Below, piece after piece: positions 57,467 through 64,000 of a stretch of 64,000 bases of DNA. The stretch covers positions 186,001 to 250,000 of the forward strand of contig NZ_JACSPU010000004.1 of NCBI RefSeq assembly GCF_014836985.1. The letters are read 5' to 3'. Made by a program: the position numbers and the translations under genes. Under the pieces are notes generated by a model that ran no database searches, had not been told where the DNA came from, and was given only the letters and a program-made list of their open reading frames with translations. Source of the stretch: Planococcus wigleyi. Its GTDB lineage: Bacteria; Bacillota; Bacilli; Bacillales_A; Planococcaceae. Within the stretch, counting starts at the first letter, position 1; the number at the start of each line of letters is the position of its first letter.

Positions 57467-58549
57467 TTAAAATGAATAATGCTTGACCCGTTCTTCCCCA
57501 TTCAATATGCGGACCGCTCCTTCAGCCAAAGCCTGAAGCTCATTTTCACCCGGCTGGATGTCCACATCGGCAATCCAGTTGACCCGTTCTGTGATTGCTT
57601 TAACAAAGCTTTCACCATGCGCAAGTTCCCCAGTCAAAATGATCGCATCTATTTGCCCCTTCAATACCGCGCTGGCAGCGCCGATTTCGCGGGCGATCTG
57701 ATAGGCCATTGCCTGATAAACCAAATCCGCTTGAGAATCACCTTTTTTTATGCGTTGTTCAACTTTCACGACATCATTGGTATCCAGATAGGCCGTCAAT
57801 CCACCTTGTCTGACCAACTTCATCATCATTTCCTGCCGGTTAAACTGTCCGGAAAAGCACAATTCCACTAAATCGCCTGCCGGTACGGCCCCTGCCCGTT
57901 CAGGACTGAATGGACCATCGCCATGCAGACCGTTGTTGACATCAATAACGCGGCCTCCTTGATGTACACCTACCGTGATGCCGACACCCATATGAGCGAC
58001 AATCAGGTTGACCTCTTCATAAGAGCGTCCAACTTTGCTGGCGTATCGCCGGGCAACGGCCTTTTGGTTGAGTGCATGGAAAATGGACTTGCGTTCAATG
58101 GACGCAAAACCGGATATCCGGGCAATCGGCTCCATTTCATCAACCACTACCGGGTCGACGATATATGCGGGAATGTTTAACCCATCTGCAATTTCCGAAG
58201 CCAAAATTCCTCCCAGGTTGGATGCATGCTGACCTGCATAGCCTTGCCGCAAATCCTCAAGCATCTGTTCGTTCACCGTGTAGGTTCCACCTTCGATGGG
58301 GCGCAGCAAGCCGCCTCTTCCACAGACCGCGGACAACTTGGAAACATTCATGCCTTCTTCGTCCAACGCCTCCAGAATGGTTTGTTTCCTGAAGGGATAT
58401 TGACTGAAAATATCAGCGGACTTCCCTAAATCTTCTGCCGTATGGAGAATGGTTTTCTCCATAATTAAGATATCGTTGTCAAAAACACCTATTTTAGTCG
58501 AAGTGGTTTTAGGGTTGATGGCCAGGATACGATTTTGCTGTTTTTGCAC
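57467..58549 (-). CDS. buk: Butyrate kinase (branched-chain)
   Basis: Acetokinase-family enzyme, about 360 residues, making ATP from (branched) acyl-phosphate produced by Ptb. The phosphate loop near the N-terminus reads [29 protein letters not shown] and [11 protein letters not shown] are family motifs. The likely start is GTG 58549, 6 bases after GGAGGG; the upstream GTG 58555 touches it. The gap to bcd (about 240 bases) holds a hairpin, unlike the tight spacing in the rest of the operon. Confidence 0.92.
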   Translation of the reverse strand: MQKQQNRILAINPKTTSTKIGVFDNDILIMEKTILHTAEDLGKSADIFSQYPFRKQTILEALDEEGMNVSKLSAVCGRGGLLRPIEGGTYTVNEQMLEDLRQGYAGQHASNLGGILASEIADGLNIPAYIVDPVVVDEMEPIARISGFASIERKSIFHALNQKAVARRYASKVGRSYEEVNLIVAHMGVGITVGVHQGGRVIDVNNGLHGDGPFSPERAGAVPAGDLVELCFSGQFNRQEMMMKLVRQGGLTAYLDTNDVVKVEQRIKKGDSQADLVYQAMAYQIAREIGAASAVLKGQIDAIILTGELAHGESFVKAITERVNWIADVDIQPGENELQALAEGAVRILNGEERVKHYSF

Positions 58550-58657
58550 ATCCACCCCTCCATTTCTTTCTAAAATAACGTTTATTGGTTTTCCTTTTTA
58601 TAAACTGTTCTTTCTTTTCGAGCAATGCTTCCGGCAGTTTGCTGTTTAAGCCAAGCA

Positions 58658-58686
58658 AGAAGCCAGGCATCAGATGCCTGGCTTCT
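58658..58686. other. Perfect hairpin between bcd and buk
   Basis: A 13-bp perfect stem AGAAGCCAGGCAT with its complement and a 3-base loop. No real T-run follows on either strand, so it is a weak terminator at best. It may instead be a transcript-stability or processing element that lets bcd and buk be made in different amounts. Confidence 0.5.
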
Positions 58687-58793
58687 CACGGGAGCGGTGC
58701 CCAAAGCAGCCGAAGCGGTGTTTATGGGAAACTTCTCAGAGGAAAGCTGCTCTTTTACAGTGGTCGTAAAAGAAACCTCCTGCTGATTGAAGT

Positions 58794-59888
58794 TTATCTT
58801 CTGCTTAAAATATTGTGTTCGTTTCTTAAGAATTGCGAACGTGATTTGCGGACGCGCTCAATGCGTTCTTCAGCCATGCGGTCTGCCGCAATGTAACTTG
58901 GTACGTTGTCGCGTTTAGAAATTTCAAAGATTTTTGTGATGCTGTCATAAATTGTTTCTACACGTTTCATTGCACGTTCGTTATTGTAGCCATACAATTC
59001 ATCCGCAACGTTGATGACGCCGCCAGAGTTGATAACAAAGTCAGGAGCATAAACGATGCCGCGTGCTTCAAGTTCATCGCCATGGCGTTCTTCTTTCAAT
59101 TGGTTGTTGGCAGAACCGGCAACCACTTTCACTTTCAATTGGGGAATCGTGTCATCATTGATGATAGCGCCCATTGCACATGGTGCAAAAATATCCGCTT
59201 CCTGTGAATAGATGTCATTTGGTGCAACTGCTGTTGCGCCAAATGCAGTGACTGCACGTTGCACTGCTTCTTCGTTGATGTCCGTAACGATCAATTTCGC
59301 GCCTTCTTTATGAAGGTATTCGCAAAGCGGGTAAGCAACATTCCCTACTCCCTGTACTGCAACTGTTTTGCCTTCAAGAGAATCATCGCCGAAAGCTTCA
59401 AGTGCAGCAGCTTTCATGCCGATGTAGGCCCCGTATGCAGTAACAGGAGATGGATTGCCTGAAGAACCGAAAGCTGGCGAAATCCCAGTAACGTAATCTG
59501 TTTCTTCATGGATCAAATCCATATCCGCAACTGTAGTTCCAACATCTTCAGCAGTTATGTAACGGCCATTCAACCCTTGGATAAAGCGTCCGAAAGCGCG
59601 GAACATTTCTTCATTCTTGTCTTTTAACGGGTCACCGATGATAACTGTTTTTCCGCCGCCCAAGTTTAGGCCAGCTGCAGCATTTTTATAGGTCATTCCG
59701 CGCCCTAGGCGGATTGCGTCTTCAATTGCTTCTTCTTCAGTTGCATAATTCCACATGCGCGTGCCGCCAAGTGCCGGTCCAAGCGTCGTATCGTGGATAC
59801 AAATAATGGCTTTAAGCCCTGAGTTTTTATCTTGGCAAAAAATTAATTGTTCGTAATCATGTTGTTCCATTCTGCTGAAAATTTCCAT
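58794..59888 (-). CDS. bcd: Leucine (branched-chain amino acid) dehydrogenase
   Basis: NAD-dependent oxidative deaminase of Leu, Ile and Val. It has 364 residues of the Glu/Leu/Phe/Val dehydrogenase family. The catalytic Lys is in [22 protein letters not shown] (two conserved lysines), and the Rossmann motif is [23 protein letters not shown] lies 7 bases before the ATG. It is the second gene of the operon, 25 bases after ptb. Confidence 0.95.
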   Translation of the reverse strand: MEIFSRMEQHDYEQLIFCQDKNSGLKAIICIHDTTLGPALGGTRMWNYATEEEAIEDAIRLGRGMTYKNAAAGLNLGGGKTVIIGDPLKDKNEEMFRAFGRFIQGLNGRYITAEDVGTTVADMDLIHEETDYVTGISPAFGSSGNPSPVTAYGAYIGMKAAALEAFGDDSLEGKTVAVQGVGNVAYPLCEYLHKEGAKLIVTDINEEAVQRAVTAFGATAVAPNDIYSQEADIFAPCAMGAIINDDTIPQLKVKVVAGSANNQLKEERHGDELEARGIVYAPDFVINSGGVINVADELYGYNNERAMKRVETIYDSITKIFEISKRDNVPSYIAADRMAEERIERVRKSRSQFLRNEHNILSRR

Positions 59889-59913
59889 TTCAATTCCTCC
59901 TAGTAGTTGTTCC

Positions 59914-60822
59914 TTATGTTAATGATGAACAAATTGCCAAAGCCAATGAATATAATTTGCTTTCGGCACTGTCGGCACGGGACGTCAGAACAATTGGCGC
60001 TTTCGCACCCGCAACAATACTGCCGACTTTTGCATTTGAAAAGAATACCAGCGACTTATACAGGATATTGCCCGATTCAATAGTAGGAACCAGTAGAATG
60101 TCGGCTTTGCCGGCGTTGTCGCCGGCAATCCGTTTATGTTTGGCTGCATCAATGGAAATTGCATTGTCGAGGGCGAAAGGGCCGTCCACGATACAATTCT
60201 TTATTTGGCCGCGGCGGTTCATTGCGGTCAATGCGGCTGCATCCAGCGTGGCCTGCATATTCGGATTGATGACTTCCACTCCTGCTAATGGCGCGACAAT
60301 CGGCATAACTACTCCGACTGAACGTGCAATCTGGACAGCATTTTGGATAATTTGTACTTTTTGAGGTAAGTCCGGATTGATGTTCATGCCCGCATCCGTG
60401 ACGAAAATCAGCCGGTCGAATCCAGCTACTTCAAAAGCGGCAATTTGGGACATGACTCTTCCGGTTCTTAAGCCGTAATCCGGATGCAACACTGCTTTCA
60501 GCAGTATGGCGGTTGCAATCTGGCCTTTCATCAAGATATCGGAGTCATTTCTGTACACCGATTTCACGGCTTCTTCAGCAGCCATTTCCAGGCTGCTGAC
60601 ATGATGAAGCTGAATATCCGGATGATCCAGCAATTGAGGGAAATGCTCCCGCATCATTGCTGTTGTTGCCGATTCATCATCGTATAAGCGAAAACGCACC
60701 ATGTTTCGGGCAACGGCCATACTCACCGCTTCCAGGACAGCCGAATCAGCAGCTGCAGCAACAGCGACAGTGAGATTTGAATCTGTTGGAACATTTTCGA
60801 TCAATTGTGTTAATGTGGCCAT
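59914..60822 (-). CDS. ptb: Phosphate butyryltransferase
   Basis: Converts (iso)butyryl-CoA or other short acyl-CoA plus phosphate into acyl-phosphate. It has 302 residues of the PTA/PTB fold; [14 protein letters not shown]-like [18 protein letters not shown] and [13 protein letters not shown] are typical, as is the glycine-rich [17 protein letters not shown] near the end. It is the first gene of the bkd operon. The 133-base gap upstream holds the phased TTGCAA array and a candidate cre site. Confidence 0.94.
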   Translation of the reverse strand: MATLTQLIENVPTDSNLTVAVAAAADSAVLEAVSMAVARNMVRFRLYDDESATTAMMREHFPQLLDHPDIQLHHVSSLEMAAEEAVKSVYRNDSDILMKGQIATAILLKAVLHPDYGLRTGRVMSQIAAFEVAGFDRLIFVTDAGMNINPDLPQKVQIIQNAVQIARSVGVVMPIVAPLAGVEVINPNMQATLDAAALTAMNRRGQIKNCIVDGPFALDNAISIDAAKHKRIAGDNAGKADILLVPTIESGNILYKSLVFFSNAKVGSIVAGAKAPIVLTSRADSAESKLYSLALAICSSLT

Positions 60823-60878
60823 TGATGCTCACCTCATTCTTCTTAATTAAAACAGAACAAATGAGGATATATAAGAGA

Positions 60879-60892
60879 TGAAAGCGTTTTAT
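60879..60892. promoter_or_regulatory. Candidate CcpA cre site before ptb
   Basis: TGAAAGCGTTTTAT matches 12 of 14 positions of the cre consensus TGWAANCGNTNWCA, about 57 bases upstream of the ptb start and downstream of the TTGCAA array. Carbon-catabolite repression of the operon is suggested. Confidence 0.45.
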
Positions 60893-60914
60893 TTGCAGTT
60901 TTAACCATATTTTA

Positions 60915-60950
60915 TTGCAAATTCTTGCAAAACCCTGCAATAAATTGCAA
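60915..60950. promoter_or_regulatory. Four TTGCAA hexamers at 10-bp spacing before ptb
   Basis: TTGCAA at 60915, 60925 and 60945, and CTGCAA at 60935: four hexamers each starting exactly 10 bp after the last. The hexamer is self-complementary, so all sites would face the same side of the helix. They lie between the bkdR stop and the ptb start. Likely BkdR binding sites. Confidence 0.6.
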
Positions 60951-60955
60951 AGTCG

Positions 60956-63001
60956 TTACATTAAACCGTATTTTTCTAATTTGTAATACAAGGTCCGCAA
61001 AGAGATTTCCAATTGCTTGGCTGTCTTCGATTTATTGCCGTTGTATTGCTGCAATGCACGGTGAAGAATTCCTCGTTCAACTGTATCCAACTGTTCCTGA
61101 AGCGGGGCCGAAGACTGGATAACGACTTCATTTTTGGCTTCCGCAACTTTTAGCATATTCAAAGGGATATGTTCTTCGGTCAACACTTTATCGTTCATCT
61201 GCATAAAAATCATGGCGCGGCTGAGGACGTTCTCTAGTTCTCTGACATTCCCCGGCCAATCGTAGACGCGCAAATACTGCAGAGCTTTGTCTGACACAGA
61301 CTCAACACTTCGGCCATATTCCTGGTTCAGCTTCAGCAATAGCCGTTCAACGATTCTTGGAATGTCCTGCTTGCGGTTTCGCAGAGGCGGGATGAGGATC
61401 GGCATCCGGTTAAGGCGATAGTAAAGATCTTCACGAAACTTGCCGTCCAGCAAAGCTTTTTCCATATTGGCATTTGTCGAAGCGATAACACGGACATTGA
61501 CAGGAATCGGTTTGCCGCCGCCAATCCTCAACGTTTCATGTTCTTGCAGCACGCGCAACAGCTTGCTTTGCAGCGAAGAAGACAATTCACCGATCTCATC
61601 GAGGAAAATACTGCCGTTATTCGCTTCTTCGAACAACCCGCGCTTTTCTCCAGTCTTGATGCCGGGAATCGCCCCTTCTTCATAACCGAACAGTTCACTT
61701 TCTAGCAATTCTTCAGAAAGCGCTGCACAATTGACACGCACGAATTTGTTGAATTTCCGTTCACTCGCGCTATGGATGGCATGCGCAAAAAGTTCTTTGC
61801 CTGTACCGGATTCCCCGCGCAGCAAAACCGTCACCAAAGTCTGTGCCGCCAGTTTCGCCTGCTGAAGAGACAATTGCATTTCCGAAGACAAGCCGATGAT
61901 GTCATCGAAGGTATATTTCGATTCCAATGTCCGGATGATGCTGCGGGCGCGGTCCAACTCTTTCATCAATGAGCGGATCTCGGTGGTATCATGAATGACC
62001 CCGACGCTGCCCTTTAATTTATTGTCGACGATTATTGGAGCGACATTGACGATGACTTCCCGGTTTGATGGGCCCACCTTCAAATTGACGCCCCGAACCG
62101 GTTTACGGGTCTGCAGCGCTTTCAAGTGCATACTTTCCCCTTCCGAAATATCCGCAGAGGCCGGTTGGCCGATGACGTCTTCCATCTGCAATCCGGTAAT
62201 TCGCGTATAGGCAGGGTTGACCAGCAAGCCATTGCCTTTCTCATCAACGACTGAAATGGCATCGTCACTCGATTGGATGATGGCTTCCAGCATGGTCTGT
62301 ATTTCCTTCAAATCTGTAATTTCCTCTGCCAGCGACACCACTTCCGTAATGTCCTTGAATACTGCAAATGCACCGATTGTCTCTCCATTTTCATCGATCA
62401 TCGGAAAGCGTGAGGTGACAATCGTTGCTCCATTCATCAGTTCCAGCTCTTTATTCAGTTCAATCCGGCCGGTTTCGTAGATTCTTGGCAATTCGCTGAG
62501 TGAAATGAATTCATGAATGTGCCGTCCGATAGTTTCTTCCACCTGCACCCCCAGCATTCTTGCTGCGCTTTTGTTGATAAAAGTGATGCGGCTTGTTTTA
62601 TCGATGCCGATCATGCCTTCTTCTATGGAATTGAAAATGATTTTTTCCCTGTGGCTATCTTTGCTGAGTTGCGTGATGAAATGCTCTTTCTCTTCCAGCA
62701 GCCGGACAAAGACATTTGCCAAGCTCCCCGGAATGACAACCGTTTTCTCCAAATAATAGTCCTTCAATTCCTGATAAAGCTGATCACTTCCCGTTACATT
62801 AAAAACAATATCCACCTGTTGCTTGTCGAATTTCGCGTAGTCTTCAGCGGTTGGAATGCCGCGGGATGCTGCTGTTTTAATGGCTGAAGCATTCGGATTT
62901 AAATCCACAACTCCATAGACATGCAGGTAATCCGTTTCCATTAGCGTATTGAGGATAGCTGATCCTCCAACGCCTCCTCCAATGATCAATACGTTTTGCA
63001 A
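60956..63001 (-). CDS. bkdR: Enhancer-binding-type regulator BkdR with altered GAFTGA loop
   Basis: A 681-residue activator: an N-terminal Rossmann-like domain ([14 protein letters not shown]; 1-110), two PAS-like domains (about 120-240 and 240-340), an AAA+ domain (about 360-600; Walker A GESGTGKE, Walker B FLDEIGEL, arginine finger region [12 protein letters not shown]), and a Fis-type helix-turn-helix at the end ([20 protein letters not shown]). In B. subtilis BkdR activates the bkd operon with sigma-54. Here the sigma-54-contacting loop reads GAIPGI at residues 443-448. The TTG start follows GAGG. Confidence 0.9.
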   Translation of the reverse strand: MQNVLIIGGGVGGSAILNTLMETDYLHVYGVVDLNPNASAIKTAASRGIPTAEDYAKFDKQQVDIVFNVTGSDQLYQELKDYYLEKTVVIPGSLANVFVRLLEEKEHFITQLSKDSHREKIIFNSIEEGMIGIDKTSRITFINKSAARMLGVQVEETIGRHIHEFISLSELPRIYETGRIELNKELELMNGATIVTSRFPMIDENGETIGAFAVFKDITEVVSLAEEITDLKEIQTMLEAIIQSSDDAISVVDEKGNGLLVNPAYTRITGLQMEDVIGQPASADISEGESMHLKALQTRKPVRGVNLKVGPSNREVIVNVAPIIVDNKLKGSVGVIHDTTEIRSLMKELDRARSIIRTLESKYTFDDIIGLSSEMQLSLQQAKLAAQTLVTVLLRGESGTGKELFAHAIHSASERKFNKFVRVNCAALSEELLESELFGYEEGAIPGIKTGEKRGLFEEANNGSIFLDEIGELSSSLQSKLLRVLQEHETLRIGGGKPIPVNVRVIASTNANMEKALLDGKFREDLYYRLNRMPILIPPLRNRKQDIPRIVERLLLKLNQEYGRSVESVSDKALQYLRVYDWPGNVRELENVLSRAMIFMQMNDKVLTEEHIPLNMLKVAEAKNEVVIQSSAPLQEQLDTVERGILHRALQQYNGNKSKTAKQLEISLRTLYYKLEKYGLM

Positions 63002-63027
63002 GATAGTTCAACCTCATTTCCGATGTT

Positions 63028-63043
63028 TTGCAAGTAATTGCAA
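63028..63043. promoter_or_regulatory. Two TTGCAA hexamers at 10-bp spacing before bkdR
   Basis: TTGCAA at 63028 and 63038, the same hexamer and the same 10-bp step as before ptb, 27 bases upstream of the bkdR start. TATAAT at 63044-63049 follows directly and may be the -10 of the divergent yqzF gene. Binding by BkdR could control both directions. Confidence 0.55.
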
Positions 63044-63125
63044 TATAATTTAAGGGTAACGCAGGAAGGATTTCTTGACAACTTTAACCGAATTGGAAAC
63101 AATAGATGAAGAAGGATGTGGAATT

Positions 63126-63359
63126 ATGGGACGTTTAGTAGCATTTATTATTTTGCTGATCCCTGGAATCATGGCGGCATACGGCATCAAATTGATGCGC
63201 GATACCTTGTTCAATAAATTGCTCGAGCCTTATCCGGCTCTTTGGATTCAATTTACTTTAGGAACTATTTTTGTGGTTCTCGGAATCGGCTTTTTTGCTG
63301 GTTTCCTGCTGAACCGTGATCGAAAAAAAGGAACCGTGTCGAAAAGATTCCAGAAATAA
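63126..63359 (+). CDS. yqzF: DUF2627 membrane protein YqzF
   Basis: A 77-residue protein of DUF2627 with two membrane helices (about 4-22 and 43-63) and a charged tail. It stands beside bkdR as in B. subtilis. ATG 63126 follows AAGGA by 9 bases; the frame open upstream of it has no site. Function unknown. Confidence 0.85.
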   Translation: MGRLVAFIILLIPGIMAAYGIKLMRDTLFNKLLEPYPALWIQFTLGTIFVVLGIGFFAGFLLNRDRKKGTVSKRFQK

Positions 63360-63360
63360 A

Positions 63361-63397
63361 AAAATTGCGTCTACCCGATAAGGGAAGACGCAATTTT
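63361..63397. terminator. Bidirectional terminator between yqzF and yqiK
   Basis: A perfect 12-bp stem AAAATTGCGTCT with its complement. It starts 2 bases after the yqzF stop and overlaps the last codons of the convergent yqiK. Confidence 0.8.
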
Positions 63398-64000
63398 TCG
63401 TTTAACACGATCCGGATAATTGGTAATGATTCCTACCAATTGCGGATCCAATCGTTTCATAAGGGGTTCTGACCCCAGAACTCCATATAAACGGACATTC
63501 TTATCAAGTTTCAACACATCTGCTTTAACGGATTTTGCAAGAAGCCGTTTATGAAGATGAATGCTATCCACCCATTCCAATTCTTTAATTCGGGACAACT
63601 GGACATTTTTCTTGATGATCCACGCCATTTCCGTGGAAGGCATCAACTTTTTCATTTCCTTCAATAACTCTGCATTAAAGGAGGACAGATGGATCTCTTT
63701 CATCCCTTCCAGCATAGCAGCGAGTATCTGTGGCCCCTTGGCATTTTTCGCAAACGAGCTTTTCAGTTCAATATTCAACGGGATGTTCTTTTTCTTTGCC
63801 CATTGAAAAACTTCATAAGCCAGCGGCATCTGATGGTGCTGAAATTTGCGCAGCCACCTCCGGCCGACAGGCAGATCCTTTATTTCTTCGTAATCGAGCG
63901 TTTCAATTCCAGCATCGACGCCAGTCAAGCGCCGCAGATTATCGTCATGGTAAACGACAACAACGCCGTCTTTGGTGATCTGGACATCCAATTCGATGCC
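63371..64000 (-). CDS. yqiK: Glycerophosphodiester phosphodiesterase, partial
   Basis: C-terminal 210 residues of a GDPD-family enzyme that splits glycerophosphodiesters to glycerol 3-phosphate and an alcohol. Seen are ELDVQITKDGVVVVYHDDNLRRLTG (metal-binding Glu/Asp and the second catalytic His region), NIELKSS and the final IITNYPD. The frame runs off the end of the window at 64000, so the N-terminus with the first catalytic His is missing. No signal peptide can be judged. Confidence 0.9.
   Translation of the reverse strand, partial: GIELDVQITKDGVVVVYHDDNLRRLTGVDAGIETLDYEEIKDLPVGRRWLRKFQHHQMPLAYEVFQWAKKKNIPLNIELKSSFAKNAKGPQILAAMLEGMKEIHLSSFNAELLKEMKKLMPSTEMAWIIKKNVQLSRIKELEWVDSIHLHKRLLAKSVKADVLKLDKNVRLYGVLGSEPLMKRLDPQLVGIITNYPDRVKRKIASSLIG

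Noticed and set aside
60823-60955. Sigma-54 promoter upstream of ptb
   Set aside because: The closest GG...GC pair has 8 bases between instead of 10, and no TGGCAC-type -24 element was found.

Overview
The window looks like chromosome of a low-to-mid GC Gram-positive bacterium of the order Bacillales, most probably Planococcaceae (Planococcus or a close relative). The grounds are gene content and order: long blocks match Bacillus subtilis (yneP-yneQ-yneR-plsY-yneT-parE-parC with citB; ccdA-thioredoxin-ccdC-yneK; proI-namA-rnz-polY1-yqjE-yqjD-yqjC-yqjA; yqiK-yqzF-bkdR-ptb-bcd-buk-lpdV-bkdAA-bkdAB-bkdB). There is also a class III fructose bisphosphatase, a bacilliredoxin, ribosome binding sites close to AGGAGG, many TTG/GTG starts and a Firmicutes T-box. 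No rRNA, tRNA, CRISPR array, IS element or prophage was seen. This is mostly core genome.

Layout. 0-8 kb: the 3' part of a ba3-type oxidase subunit I gene, a GAF/PAS histidine kinase, a MaoC-like hydratase, a transporter-regulator-transporter operon (YdcZ-Crp-YdcZ) and fbp, followed by a 600-base gap holding a decayed reading frame. 8.7-23 kb: tag, ilvA with a candidate CodY box, the topoisomerase IV genes, yneT/plsY/yneR/yneQ/yneP, aconitase, a DinB-fold protein, a tyrosine-recombinase-like protein without its nucleophile, and an unlisted 35-residue membrane protein gene. 23-32 kb: envelope and redox functions (GlsB-like protein, lytic transglycosylase-like protein, MscL, SCO1-like copper lipoprotein, the YvrJ/DUF2922/DUF1659 trio, CcdA-thioredoxin-CcdC) and a heterodimeric ABC exporter. 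32-45 kb: argGH, a DUF3221-like lipoprotein, an MBL hydrolase, proline T-box plus proC, namA, a type I toxin-antitoxin locus with a LexA box, rnz, polY1, a YqjE-like peptidase, and the acyl-CoA carboxylase and methylmalonyl-CoA epimerase genes. 45-64 kb: prli42, yqjA, brxB, the methylmalonyl-CoA mutase operon (mutA-mutB-meaB) and the branched-chain keto-acid operon under bkdR.

The genes of the last 21 kb form one metabolic route. Bcd deaminates Leu/Ile/Val, and the Bkd complex (E1 alpha, E1 beta, E2, E3) makes branched acyl-CoAs. Ptb and Buk convert these to acids with ATP gain. Propionyl-CoA from Ile/Val can then pass through the carboxylase, epimerase and MutAB/MeaB to succinyl-CoA. IlvA, near 10 kb, acts on the biosynthetic side.

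The most notable signals beyond routine annotation are four. (1) At 39.3-39.6 kb there is a holin-like type I toxin with a fully overlapping antisense RNA and a LexA box in the toxin promoter. (2) BkdR carries GAIPGI where sigma-54 activators carry GAFTGA, no -24/-12 promoter is visible before ptb, and TTGCAA hexamers lie at exactly 10-bp spacing before both ptb and bkdR. (3) A two-copy family of structured repeats (45.4 and 53.7 kb) has base-pair-preserving changes, and one copy sits inside the bkd operon. (4) The Xer-like protein at 21.6 kb lacks its catalytic tyrosine. All assignments come from reading the sequence; no database search was run.
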